Assembly (NCBI GenBank): GCA_963721645.1
Contig: CAVRJK010000002.1
Span: 372,001-436,000, forward strand
DNA length: 64,000 bases
Source: JALZKA01 sp963721645
GTDB lineage: Bacteria > Actinomycetota > Thermoleophilia > Solirubrobacterales > 70-9
Direction: 5' to 3'
Position numbers and translations under genes: made by a program. Below are positions 50,704-59,684 of the stretch, piece after piece (position 1 is the first letter of the stretch; the number at the start of each line of letters is the position of its first letter). Under the pieces are notes generated by a model. That model did no database searches. It saw only the letters and a list, made by a program, of their open reading frames with translations, and was not told the DNA's origin.

Positions 50704-52997
50704 GGCCGGCAGCTCCGGACTTCTGCCTTATCTGACCCGGGGCAGCGGTCCTTGCCAGGTCCGCCGAGCAGGAGGTCCTTGCCCTTGCCGCCCCGCAGTA
50801 CGTCGTCTCCGCCTCCACCGCAGACGGTGTCCTTGCCGGCGTCCGCCCTGACCACGTCGCTCCCCCCGCGGGCGGCGATCACGTCCCTGTTTGAAGTGCC
50901 GATCAGCTTCGACGCACCGCGGTCGTTCCCCTTGGAGCCGACGAGCGTCGCGACCGTGCCGCGGCACTTGACCGGTCCTTGGCTGCCCCCGGCGGCGCAG
51001 TTCGACCCCCAGTCGACGTCGGCCTTTTCACCGCGGGCAACGAACACCTGCCTTGAGACGGGGTCTTCGCCGGGAAGCTCGCAGCTCATCGTCCAGGTCT
51101 CGCCCTGGTGGAAGGGGCGTCCGGATGGCATTACGTCCCACTTGTAGTCCCCGCCGCCGGGAACCTCCAGCGTCGAGTCGAGTGCGTCGTCGATATGTGC
51201 GTTCGCGCCCTGGTTGGGGTGGAGCGGGGTCTGGAACTCCTTGTGGAGGCGAAGGGTCGCTGTCTGAGGGGCCGAGCCCTTGATCAGCGAGTGCTCGTTG
51301 CGATCTGTAGCCACCTCGCCCGCTGCCAGGTAAGCCTCGCGCACTCCCTCGCCAGGATGTTGCGCATCGCCCACGTACTCCTCGATCACCGAGTCCTGAT
51401 AGTTGGCGTGGAAGTTCAGTCCGCGCGCTTCGGGCGTGTACGCGTAGGAGCCCTGGGACAGGTAATTCCAGTCCTCCGTCGCTCCCGTGATGTCGCCTAG
51501 GTCCTCATAGCTTCGCTCCGACGTCCAGCCAGTGGCCGACTCCATCGCGTCGCCGAGGGACTTCGTGGCGGCTTCGTCGGGCGTGGTCGCGCCGATCGAA
51601 TCCTGGGGGAAGAAAGCCCCGTCGAAGCCAGGCTGGCGCAACCACTTGCCGTCGTCCGTGAAGGTGTGGTTGGTGATGAAGACCGTGGGGTGGATGCCGG
51701 CTGAGAACTCGCGCACCGCCTGCGATTCGGGCTCGGAGTAAGGACCCGGGCCGCGGAAACTCTGCGAGGCCTGGTCGGCCGAGGAGCCGGGCCCGCCCCA
51801 GTAAGCGCCGTAGTTGCGGTTCAAGTCGACGCCCGAGGTACGGAAAGCGCAAGGGGTCCCTCCGTCCGCGGGCGAGACCGGGCGGCAGTTCTTGCGGCGG
51901 TAGGCACCGCTTCCCGCGAGTGACTGCCCGTTCGTCGCGTTCTGGTCATCGTCCAGCGCGGAGGTCCCGAAGCTCCGCGAGGCGATGAAGCCATCCACGT
52001 TTACCACCGGGATTACGACGACACGGACGTCCTCGATCAGCGCCGCGATGCGCGCATCGGTGTCGTAGTTGGAGACGAGGTCGACCGCGAACTCCATCGG
52101 CAGTTCGGCAGACGGCCACTCGCGTGCGTGGTGGGCGCCCATGTTCACGAAAACCGGGCGGCCGTCGTCGGTCGCGTTGACGTCGGCGGCGATCTCGATG
52201 CCCTGGATGGGGCGGCCTTCAAGAGTTGTGCCGATGGTTATCTCTCGCGCTATGTCGGGCTCGGCCGCGGCGAGATCGGTCAGCTCGTCGGTGTAGTCGA
52301 CGTACTGGCGGTACGCGGTTCGACTGCTCGGCAGTCCGGAAGGCACGCCCCTTGCCGCTGTCCGCGCCTCGGCTTGGCGGTCGGCGGCGTCGGCCGCCGC
52401 GAGGTCCGCAATCAGCACCTCGGCGCCAAAACCGCTAGCCAGGAGCTCGAGCCGCTCCTCGCGCGAGTAGAGAACGACGGTCGCTGAGTCGTTGTCCAAC
52501 GCATGTGTGACATCGACCCCCATCCGCTCGAGCTCCGTGACGTCCTCGGGGCCGGCGATCGGAACGCGCGCAAGCGAGACGGGTTCCGCCGGGACCGGCG
52601 GCTTGGTCTCGTTTAGAGAGATGGAAATCGGTACGCGCTTCGGCCCGCCGTCACGACGGCACCCCTGAAAGACGAGTCGATCTCCGCGTTCGACCCAGAG
52701 GTCCACGCGCTCGTCTGAGCCGTTGGCGGTCGATGCACCAAGCGCGTTGCCACGCTCGAAGGCGGCGAGGTCCCAATCTCCGCTTGGGCCACCGTGGAGG
52801 GCTGCCGTGACCATGCCCCGTGCGCGCGCCGTCCACGACCGGCGGTCAGTGCCGGGCGCCGTAGCCGGGAGGAGGGTTGCCTGGCAGTCGCGCACTGCAG
52901 CGCCGGGATCAACGAGAGTCGCTCCGGAAGCCTCGGGGGCGAATGCAAACGCGACAGCCACCGCCGCAATCCCCGTTCTGTGCAGCCGCCCGACCAA
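50700..52997 (-). CDS. Secreted M14 zinc carboxypeptidase with C-terminal calcium-binding repeats
   Basis: This 765-residue protein has a signal peptide (AAVAVAFAFAPEASG). The M14 domain shows MGAHHAREW (first Zn His and Glu), DLNRNYG (Arg-binding pair), ITNHTF (third Zn ligand) and TEDWNY (catalytic Glu). The C-terminus carries RTX-like repeats (GGSDVVRADAGKD, GGGGDDVLRGGKGKD, LLLGGPGKD), suggesting calcium-stabilised extracellular folding. It would release C-terminal residues from peptides outside the cell. The TTG start at 52997 is the best available. Confidence 0.85.
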   Translation of the reverse strand: MVGRLHRTGIAAVAVAFAFAPEASGATLVDPGAAVRDCQATLLPATAPGTDRRSWTARARGMVTAALHGGPSGDWDLAAFERGNALGASTANGSDERVDLWVERGDRLVFQGCRRDGGPKRVPISISLNETKPPVPAEPVSLARVPIAGPEDVTELERMGVDVTHALDNDSATVVLYSREERLELLASGFGAEVLIADLAAADAADRQAEARTAARGVPSGLPSSRTAYRQYVDYTDELTDLAAAEPDIAREITIGTTLEGRPIQGIEIAADVNATDDGRPVFVNMGAHHAREWPSAELPMEFAVDLVSNYDTDARIAALIEDVRVVVIPVVNVDGFIASRSFGTSALDDDQNATNGQSLAGSGAYRRKNCRPVSPADGGTPCAFRTSGVDLNRNYGAYWGGPGSSADQASQSFRGPGPYSEPESQAVREFSAGIHPTVFITNHTFTDDGKWLRQPGFDGAFFPQDSIGATTPDEAATKSLGDAMESATGWTSERSYEDLGDITGATEDWNYLSQGSYAYTPEARGLNFHANYQDSVIEEYVGDAQHPGEGVREAYLAAGEVATDRNEHSLIKGSAPQTATLRLHKEFQTPLHPNQGANAHIDDALDSTLEVPGGGDYKWDVMPSGRPFHQGETWTMSCELPGEDPVSRQVFVARGEKADVDWGSNCAAGGSQGPVKCRGTVATLVGSKGNDRGASKLIGTSNRDVIAARGGSDVVRADAGKDTVCGGGGDDVLRGGKGKDLLLGGPGKDRCPGSDKAEVRSCRP

Positions 52998-53080
52998 GCG
53001 ACAAAGGTTAGAAGGAGAGGCGTAGACTCGGGCCGGCCAAAAGTGGCCAGACCTTGGACCAAAGAGCGGGGGACGATCGC

Positions 53081-54346
53081 ATGGAATCGAGCGGCGCAGG
53101 GATGATCAAGGTCTCGGTAGCCGCAGCCGTTCTTGTCGGAGCGCTGTCGGCGACAGCGCTCGGTGCGTTCGGCACAGGAGGCAAGACCATCGTGAACGTC
53201 GGCGGTCCGAACTCCGCGAACGATGTTGCGATCGCCAAGGACGGCTCGGTCATCGGCGCCGGCTCGGCTGTGCCCGGTGCCACCTTCGACGTTGCCGTGG
53301 TGCGGCTCGACAGCGCAGGCGTGCCGGCCCCGTCGTTCTCCGGAGATGGGAAGCAGACGACCGATGTCGGAGGATTCGACATCAGCCACTCCGTAGTGAT
53401 TCAAAGGAACGGCGCCATCGTCGTGGGTGGATCCTCGGATGCGATCGACGATCAGAGGCGGGCAACGATCGTTCGCTACGAGGAGGACGGTGATCCCGAT
53501 CCGACGTTTTCCCAGGACGGGATCCAGATTTTCCCGTTCGAAGGCTCTCCATCGGGCGTTGACGACATGGCACTTCAAAAGGACGGCAAGGTCGTGATCG
53601 CCGGCTCGATCGGATCCAAGGCGCTGATCGCGCGGGTCAAGTCCAGCGGCAAGCTCGACAAGGGCTTCGGCAAGAAGGGCTTCGTCAGGTTCGGCGTCGA
53701 GGAGGGAACCGATATAGATGCGGTCGCGATTCAAAAGGACGGGCGAATCGTGGTTGGAGGCGAAACGTCGGGGACCATGATGGGCGACCCCTCCAGTCAG
53801 GTATTTGCGCGTGTCACGAGGGAAGGGAAGCTCGACAAGTCCTTCTCGGGTGACGGAATCCTCATTCGCAAGCTGAAAGGCGCCAGCTCCAGGGTGGAGG
53901 ACATCGCGATCGAGAAGAGCGGGCGGATCGTCGGGGTCGTCGGCATCTTCGACTCCGACAGCCCCGACTCGAGTTACGGGGTTACAGCAATCAAGCCGAA
54001 CGGAAAGCTCGACAAGCGCTTTGGCAAGAAAGGATTGGCTGTGCGTGACTTCGGCGACGACACTTTGCTCGCGGCCATCGCGGTCCAGAAGTCAGGTGGG
54101 ATCGTGGTCGGTGGTGGCGTGAGAAGCGGCGACGTCGACTTCCTGCTCGCTCGCTTCACCAAGAAGGGCAAGCTCGATGAGTCGTTCGGATTCAAGGGCG
54201 CGACGATCACCGACTTCGCCGGCGGCAGCAGCGATCTGGTTCAGAGTCTCGCGATCGGAAAGCAGGATGTGATCGTGGCGGCCGGAATCGGCGACGGCGA
54301 CTTCGGATTCGCTCGCTACACGAAGAACGGCGCAATCGACGACTGA
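53081..54346 (+). CDS. Secreted delta-60-repeat (beta-propeller-like) protein
   Basis: The ATG at 53081 follows GGGGGAC and gives 421 residues with signal peptide KVSVAAAVLVGALSATALG. At least six imperfect repeats of about 55 residues follow a pattern of VAIQKDGRIVVGG, then an arginine-containing strand, then LDKSFSGDG. This is the delta-60 / DUF5122 repeat found in secreted bacterial propeller-like proteins. The Lys-rich KLDKGFGKKG spacing suggests binding to an acidic surface. The function is unknown. Confidence 0.8.
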   Translation: MESSGAGMIKVSVAAAVLVGALSATALGAFGTGGKTIVNVGGPNSANDVAIAKDGSVIGAGSAVPGATFDVAVVRLDSAGVPAPSFSGDGKQTTDVGGFDISHSVVIQRNGAIVVGGSSDAIDDQRRATIVRYEEDGDPDPTFSQDGIQIFPFEGSPSGVDDMALQKDGKVVIAGSIGSKALIARVKSSGKLDKGFGKKGFVRFGVEEGTDIDAVAIQKDGRIVVGGETSGTMMGDPSSQVFARVTREGKLDKSFSGDGILIRKLKGASSRVEDIAIEKSGRIVGVVGIFDSDSPDSSYGVTAIKPNGKLDKRFGKKGLAVRDFGDDTLLAAIAVQKSGGIVVGGGVRSGDVDFLLARFTKKGKLDESFGFKGATITDFAGGSSDLVQSLAIGKQDVIVAAGIGDGDFGFARYTKNGAIDD

Positions 54347-54377
54347 GGCCCCGGCCCGGTGCGCTGGGCGTCCCGGC

Positions 54378-54728
54378 CTAGCGCGAGACCGTCTCGCAAT
54401 CGGCGTCGATCACGTCCTTGCCGTCGGACTCGGCGACTGTGTGGGTTCCGTCGCCGCAGAGGACCGTGTCCTTCTCAACTGGAATCGCGCGTCCTCGTCG
54501 ATGTTGGCTGAGGCAGAGCCCGCCACGACCTCGCGCGCTCCGGCCTTGACGAGGAGATCTATATCGAGTCCGGCATCTCCAAAGAAGACCAGACGGTCGG
54601 CGCCGTCCCCACGATCGGCAACGATGCGATCGCGGCCCCAGTCAGCGCCTTCGAAGGGACGCGCTGATCGCGATTATCACCATCGCACCTGCAATTCCCA
54701 GTGCGAGAGTTGGCCTGCGCCTCGTCAT
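54378..54728 (-). pseudogene. Small secreted calcium-binding-like gene broken by two frameshifts
   Basis: Reading from the ATG at 54728, a signal-like start (MTRRRPTLALGIAGAMVIIAI) runs to a stop at RRR. The next frame reads EGADWGRDRIVADRGDGADRL. The third frame, back in register, ends DTVLCGDGTHTVAESDGKDVID and ETVSR before the stop. The length is a multiple of three, so two single-base shifts compensate. Its acidic repeats recall the M14 peptidase tail. The remaining 54347-54377 bases hold only a GC-rich stretch. Confidence 0.6.
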
Positions 54729-54769
54729 GAGCTCGATTGTGAAGGCTCGAGCAGCGCCTGTCAAAAGGG

Positions 54770-56059
54770 CTACCTGATGTGGTGGCCCGAGATCGCGCGT
54801 GAGATGACCAGGCGCTGGATTTCCGCTGTGCCCTCGAAGATGTCGTAGATCTTCGCGTCGCGGTGCATCCGTTCGACGGGGAACTCGCGCGTGTAGCCGT
54901 TGCCTCCGAGGATCTGCATCGCTCGCTCGGTCGCCCAGACGGCGGTCTCGCCGGACTTGAGCTTCGACATCGAACCTTCGGCATTCTCGAACCGCTGGCC
55001 GGTCTTGCCCATCCAGGAGGCGCGCCAGACCAGGAGACGGCAGGCGTCAATCTCCATCTTCATGTTCGCGAGGGTGAAGGCGATCGCCTGGTTCTCGATG
55101 ATCGGCTTGCCGAACTGCTGGCGTTCCTTCGCGTAGTCGAGGGCGTACTCGTATGCGGCGCGGGCGATGCCGACGGCCTGTGACCCGACCGTTGGGCGCG
55201 AGGCCTCGAACGTTTGCATCGCGGCTTGAGACTTGCCCTTCTTACCTTCGCGGACACGGGCGAGGCGTTCGTCGAGCTTCTCCTTGCCGCCGAGCAGGCA
55301 GGAGCCGGGGACGCGGCAATCGTCGAGATGAACGTCGGCGGTATGCGAAGCGCGAAGGCCGTGCTTCTTTACCTTGGCGCCCTGCTCGCAGCCGGGTGTG
55401 TCCGGCGGAATCACGAAGGCGGCGTGCCCGCGCGAGCCGAGCTCGCGGTCGACCGAAGCGATAACCACGTGGACCTTGGCGATGCCGCCGTTGGTGGCCC
55501 AGGCCTTTTGGCCGTTGATAACCCACTCGTCCTTGGCCTCGTCGTACTTGGCGGTGGTGCGGACCGCGGACACGTCAGAGCCCGCGTCGGGCTCAGACGC
55601 GCAGAACGCAGCGACCTGCGGCTCGTCCTCGGTGCCGAAACATTGCGGAATCCATTCACCCATCTGCTCGGGCGTGCCCTGACCAAAGATTGCTGCCACC
55701 GCAAGCGAGGTGCCCATGATCGCCATGCCGATTCCGGCGTCGCCCCAGAAGAGCTCTTCGTTCACGATCGGCATCTGGAGGCCGGACGGATCCGCGAAGA
55801 ACTGGGCGATGCCTTCGAATCCGTAGAGGCCGATCTTCGCGGCCTCCTGGATCACGGGCCAGGGCGTCTCTTCGCGCTCGTCCCATTCATGGGCGGCCGG
55901 GCGGACGACGTTCTCGGAAAAGCCGTGAACCCAGTCGCGGATGTCCTTCTGGTCCTGGGAGAGTTCAAGGGAGAACGGGGGAGTGTCCTCGGAAGCGTCG
56001 ACGATCTCGTCGACCTGTGAGGCGGAGGTTGCGGCGGCGGTGGCGGTTGCGGCGTTCAT
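54770..56059 (-). CDS. Acyl-CoA dehydrogenase
   Basis: This 429-residue flavoprotein has the family segments AAFCASEPDAGSDVSAV (flavin and substrate binding), GKAWATNG-type loop (GQKAWATNGG), QILGGNGYTREFPVERMHRDAKI and catalytic Glu in IYDIFEGTAEIQ. It would desaturate acyl-CoA in the alpha-beta position and pass electrons to electron-transfer flavoprotein. Residues 1-35 form an Ala/Thr-rich extension. Its promoter carries the same half-site triplet as the TetR gene at 57100. Confidence 0.9.
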   Translation of the reverse strand: MNAATATAAATSASQVDEIVDASEDTPPFSLELSQDQKDIRDWVHGFSENVVRPAAHEWDEREETPWPVIQEAAKIGLYGFEGIAQFFADPSGLQMPIVNEELFWGDAGIGMAIMGTSLAVAAIFGQGTPEQMGEWIPQCFGTEDEPQVAAFCASEPDAGSDVSAVRTTAKYDEAKDEWVINGQKAWATNGGIAKVHVVIASVDRELGSRGHAAFVIPPDTPGCEQGAKVKKHGLRASHTADVHLDDCRVPGSCLLGGKEKLDERLARVREGKKGKSQAAMQTFEASRPTVGSQAVGIARAAYEYALDYAKERQQFGKPIIENQAIAFTLANMKMEIDACRLLVWRASWMGKTGQRFENAEGSMSKLKSGETAVWATERAMQILGGNGYTREFPVERMHRDAKIYDIFEGTAEIQRLVISRAISGHHIR

Positions 56060-56097
56060 GGAAGTGTCGTCTCCAGTGGCTTGGGTTCTTTACGTCC

Positions 56098-56123
56098 GGT
56101 AGGAAAATGCTACCACAGGTAGG
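56098..56123. promoter_or_regulatory. Triple GGTAG half-site in front of the acyl-CoA dehydrogenase
   Basis: GGTAG (56098-56102), CTACC (56110-56114) and GGTAG (56118-56122) sit upstream of the dehydrogenase. On the minus strand the order is CTACC, TGT, GGTAG, seven bases, CTACC. The same order and near-identical spacing occur before the TetR gene at 57066, so one regulator probably binds both. Confidence 0.65.
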
Positions 56124-56196
56124 AACTAGGCCCGCGGGTGCGCGCTCCCGCCTACTGGCGAGCGATCACCCGAGCTGAGGAAACGCGCCGCCGCAG

Positions 56197-57015
56197 TCAG
56201 CGGCAGTACGCGAACGCGGTGACTATGCCCTGGACCGTGCTGTAGTTGTGCGAGTCTGCGGTCCAGGTCGCGGGACCCGAAAGGAAAGACGCGTCGTAGA
56301 AGAGGTCGGGCCCAACCTGATTGTCGAAGTCAGGTTTCGGAGAAGTCTTGTAGCCACCGCCAAGTAGGTCCTTGCCCGCATCACATGTGGCGTTTGCACT
56401 GCCGGAACTGTTGGCAGAAACGTTGCCGGTCCCCTTGCTGACAGCTACGGCCTTGCCGCCCAGGCAGTAGGCGATCGACTTGAGCTTGAACTTCGAATCG
56501 TTCTCGTTGAAGGCGGATACGGCCCACTTCGAGCTCCCCTTGCGAAAGCTGGCGAAGGCGACACCTTCATGGAGATTGTCCTTCGGCTTCACGATCTCGT
56601 GGCCGCCGGCAGCGGCCGTCCGACCGTTCGGGCAGCGAGCGGTGGCGTTTCCTCGTTCACCTGACCCACCCTTGACCTTGACCGCCTTGGAGTGAGTGTC
56701 CACCTTGAGCTTGGGGCTGCAGTAGGCAAAGACGGTGGCCGAGTCGCCGGGCTCCTCGGGCTCGAGTGCAGCCGTCCAGGCGCTCTTGCCCTTCGCCTTG
56801 TTGACGTAGGCATACACCTCGTCGGGCGCGGCATACCCGCCTGAGACGACTCGTTCTCCGGGCAAGCACTTCGCAGTCGCCTTGATCAGCCCGTTGCCGC
56901 CAACGCCCCCGGTGGGGGCCAATTGGGTATTCAGAGGTGCCGCCGATGCGGAGCCGGCCAGCGCGCCCCAGCCAACGACTCCCACCAACGCCACGAGTGC
57001 TGCCCTGACCCTCAT
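56197..57015 (-). CDS. Secreted protein with repeated Cys-Pro/Cys-Gly domains, unknown function
   Basis: The ATG at 57015 gives 272 residues with signal peptide LVALVGVVGWGALAGSASAA. Three or four similar units follow, each with a Cys (KCLPGERVVSGGY, RCPNGRTAAAGGHE, CDAGKDLLGGGYK) near a Gly-Gly turn and a later AYC (FAYCSP, IAYCLGG, AFAYCR). The pattern suggests a disulfide-bonded beta-repeat extracellular protein. No enzyme motif is seen. Confidence 0.75.
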   Translation of the reverse strand: MRVRAALVALVGVVGWGALAGSASAAPLNTQLAPTGGVGGNGLIKATAKCLPGERVVSGGYAAPDEVYAYVNKAKGKSAWTAALEPEEPGDSATVFAYCSPKLKVDTHSKAVKVKGGSGERGNATARCPNGRTAAAGGHEIVKPKDNLHEGVAFASFRKGSSKWAVSAFNENDSKFKLKSIAYCLGGKAVAVSKGTGNVSANSSGSANATCDAGKDLLGGGYKTSPKPDFDNQVGPDLFYDASFLSGPATWTADSHNYSTVQGIVTAFAYCR

Positions 57016-57065
57016 GAGCGCAGCATAACTCCCGGTGGGGCCCGGAGGACGGCTCGGGGAGAAAT

Positions 57066-57091
57066 CTACTGGCGGTAGGAAAAGCGCTACC
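57066..57091. promoter_or_regulatory. Triple GGTAG half-site in front of the TetR gene
   Basis: CTACT (57066-57070), GGC, GGTAG (57074-57078), eight bases, then CTACC (57087-57091) lie directly upstream of the TetR start at 57100. The arrangement mirrors the dehydrogenase promoter at 56098. Autoregulation by the encoded TetR protein is likely. Confidence 0.65.
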
Positions 57092-57099
57092 ATCGTCAC

Positions 57100-57735
57100 A
57101 TGCAAACCGCCCAGCGCAAGCGTGCAGCACACCTCGGCCCCGAGCGGCGCCGGCCCTTTGTCCTCGACGCGGCATACGAACTGTTCCTCGAGAAGGGTTT
57201 CGAGGGGACTTCGATGGACGCTATCGCAGCGGCGGCCGGCGTCTCCAAGCCCGTCGTCTACGACTGCTTTGCCTCCAAGGACGAGCTCTTCACCGCCATG
57301 CTCGATCGTGAGGAAGAGCGGATCCTGGTCGAGACCGGCAAGGCGCTCGCCACCACCGGCAACTCTGACGACCCCGAGGGCACGCTGATCCGCGGCTTCC
57401 AGGTGTTCCTCGAGGCGGCGCAGAGCTCGCCCGACATCTACCGGGTGGTCTTCCTTGGGGAGGGCGGAGGCAACGAGGCAGTGGCTGCCCGGATCTCCCG
57501 CGGCATCGATCTTCAGGCGCGTACGGCCGCGACCATCGCGAAGCGTTGGGTCGAGCGCTACTCCGACCTCGAGGGCCAAGAGGCCGAGGCCGCGGCCGAG
57601 CTTCTCGGTCACACGATCGTCGGCCTTGCGCAGGTCGGCGCACGAACGCTTCTGAGTGGATCCGGCGACTGGACGCCCGAGACGCTCGGCGAGAAGCTCG
57701 GCCGCATGGCCTGGGCTGCTCGTGCGGCGATCTGA
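57100..57735 (+). CDS. TetR-family regulator
   Basis: This 211-residue protein has a helix-turn-helix (VLDAAYELFLEKGFEGTSMDAIAAAAGVSKPVVYDCFASKDELF) and a helical ligand domain. An operator-like triple half-site covers its promoter and a matching one covers the acyl-CoA dehydrogenase promoter 0.9 kb away. It may thus control itself and the dehydrogenase. The ligand is unknown, but an acyl-CoA or related lipid would fit. Confidence 0.88.
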   Translation: MQTAQRKRAAHLGPERRRPFVLDAAYELFLEKGFEGTSMDAIAAAAGVSKPVVYDCFASKDELFTAMLDREEERILVETGKALATTGNSDDPEGTLIRGFQVFLEAAQSSPDIYRVVFLGEGGGNEAVAARISRGIDLQARTAATIAKRWVERYSDLEGQEAEAAAELLGHTIVGLAQVGARTLLSGSGDWTPETLGEKLGRMAWAARAAI

Positions 57736-57771
57736 ACGTTCACCCGCCCTGAAGGCGTGATACTTCAGTAG

Positions 57772-58545
57772 ATGCTCGACCTCTCTGTGCAGCTCTCGGC
57801 CCTGGGCGCCGCCGCCGGCGTCATGTTCGTCGCCTGGCTCACAAGTGTCGCGATGCGCGATGCCGGTGTGGCGGATGTGGCCTGGGGGCTTGCGTTCGTG
57901 GCGATCGCCCTGGTCGCACTCGTCGTCGGTGAAGGTGATGAGGAGCGTGCATTACTCGTTCTGATTTTGGTCTCTGCCTGGGGACTGAGACTGGCTGGGT
58001 ACATCGCGCAGCGCCACGACGGTGAGGACCGCAGGTACGCCGCGATGCGCGAGAAGCACGGGAACTTCGCGCTCAGGAGCCTCTGGTCGGTATTCGGGAC
58101 GCAGGCCGTGATCGCCTGGGTGATCTCGCTGCCGATTCAGATCGCGGCGACCGATCCGACGCCGTCGGAGCTCGGGGCTCTGGCCTGGATCGGCACTGCC
58201 CTGGCTGCGTTGGGCATCGTGTTCGAGGCGCTGGCGGACGCGCAGCTCCGCATGTTCTCCAAGGATCCCTCGAACGCCGGTCAGGTAATGGATCGCGGCC
58301 TTTGGCGCTATTCGCGTCACCCCAACTATTTCGGAGAGGTCTGCATGTGGTGGGGAATCTGGTTGATCGCACTCGAGACGGGCTCCGGCTGGTGGACGGC
58401 GGTCGGGCCTGCGCTCCTGACCTTCCTCCTCTTGCGTGTCTCGGGCGTTTCACTGACCGAGAAGACGATCACGTCGCGGCGTCCCGGCTACGCCGAGTAC
58501 GTCCGGCGGACGAGCGCATTCGTGCCGAGGCCGCCCCGGACATAG
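57772..58545 (+). CDS. DUF1295 / steroid 5-alpha-reductase-like membrane protein
   Basis: This 257-residue membrane protein has about six helices. The C-terminal motif WRYSRHPNYFGEVCMWWGIWL matches the DUF1295 family, related to steroid 5-alpha reductases and isoprenylcysteine methyltransferases. It probably acts as an NADPH-dependent reductase on a lipid or steroid-like substrate. It lies between a TetR gene and a permease gene in the same direction. The substrate is not predictable. Confidence 0.85.
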   Translation: MLDLSVQLSALGAAAGVMFVAWLTSVAMRDAGVADVAWGLAFVAIALVALVVGEGDEERALLVLILVSAWGLRLAGYIAQRHDGEDRRYAAMREKHGNFALRSLWSVFGTQAVIAWVISLPIQIAATDPTPSELGALAWIGTALAALGIVFEALADAQLRMFSKDPSNAGQVMDRGLWRYSRHPNYFGEVCMWWGIWLIALETGSGWWTAVGPALLTFLLLRVSGVSLTEKTITSRRPGYAEYVRRTSAFVPRPPRT

Positions 58546-58577
58546 GAGAGGGGCGGCCGGCGTCGAAGAGGACGCCG

Positions 58578-59684
58578 ATGATGGCCGTCTTCAGAGGGTT
58601 CGACGCGAGCATCCGCTCGATCCTTCGTGTCTGCATGGTCGTGGTCGCGGTGCTCGTCACCGCCTACCTCGTCTACCTCCTGCAAAAGCCGATCTCGTGG
58701 CTGGTCATCGCGGCATTCCTTGCGATCGCGGTCTCCGGCCCGATCGCGGTACTGGCAAGGCGCATGCCGCGGGGTGCGGCGATAGCCAGCGTGTACGGCA
58801 TGCTCGTCGCCTTTCCGATCTTGCTGATCGTCCTCTTCGTCCCGCCGCTCGTCGGGCAGGGGGAGGACCTCGTCAACAATCTGCCCGAGTACGCGGCCGA
58901 CGTGACCCAGTTCGTCAACGAGAACGAGACGCTCGCCAATCTGAACGAGGACTACGACATCACCGGCACCCTCGAAGAAGAGGCGCAGAAGCTTCCGGCG
59001 AAGATCGGCGATGCCACCCAGACGCTGTCGGACATCGGCGTCGGTCTCGTCAGGTCGATCTTTGCCCTGGTGACGATCCTGATCCTCTCGATCTTCATGG
59101 TCTCCGGCGGAGCCAAATGGATCGAGAAGTTCCTGGCCGCGCAGGAGCCCGAGCGGGCCGACCGCCTGCGCCGAGCGTTCGAACACATCGCGAGCGCCAT
59201 CGGCGGCTACGTGGGAGGTGCGCTCCTGCAGGCAACTATCGCGGGCGTCATCTCGTTCATCGTCTTGTCGATCCTGGGTGCTCCGTTTGCTGGTGCGCTG
59301 GCGCTGATCATGGCGTTCGGTGATCTGATCCCCGTCGTCGGCGCAACGATCGCCGCCGTGGCCGTCGGCATTGTGCTTCTGTTCGTCAACTTCCCGGTCG
59401 CGCTGATCATCTGGGTCATCTTTGCGATCGTCTATCAGCAGGTTGAGAACTACGTGATCCAGCCCCAGATTCAGCGGCGCGCGGTCGCGGTCGAGCCGAT
59501 CGTGATCCTGATCGCCGTCCTGTTCGGTTCAACTCTTTTCGGGGTGGTCGGCGCGCTTCTGGCGATACCTACGGCCGCCTCGATCCAGATCGCGGCACGC
59601 GAGTGGATCGACTACCGCCGGGCGAACACGCTGCGCGTGGATTCCGGGGGCGCTTCGAAGATCGGGCAGCCCGAGCCGACCTAG
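58578..59684 (+). CDS. AI-2E-family (PerM/YdiK-like) permease
   Basis: The ATG at 58578 gives 368 residues. An N-terminal hydrophobic segment leads into seven to eight membrane helices around a periplasm-facing acidic region (EYAADVTQFVNENETLANLNEDYD). Late family motifs are GDLIPVVGATIAAV, YQQVENYVIQPQIQ and FGVVGALLAIPTAA. This is the AI-2 exporter-like superfamily, whose members export signals or ions. Its stop shares CTAG with the opposing SRPBCC gene. Confidence 0.88.
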   Translation: MMAVFRGFDASIRSILRVCMVVVAVLVTAYLVYLLQKPISWLVIAAFLAIAVSGPIAVLARRMPRGAAIASVYGMLVAFPILLIVLFVPPLVGQGEDLVNNLPEYAADVTQFVNENETLANLNEDYDITGTLEEEAQKLPAKIGDATQTLSDIGVGLVRSIFALVTILILSIFMVSGGAKWIEKFLAAQEPERADRLRRAFEHIASAIGGYVGGALLQATIAGVISFIVLSILGAPFAGALALIMAFGDLIPVVGATIAAVAVGIVLLFVNFPVALIIWVIFAIVYQQVENYVIQPQIQRRAVAVEPIVILIAVLFGSTLFGVVGALLAIPTAASIQIAAREWIDYRRANTLRVDSGGASKIGQPEPT

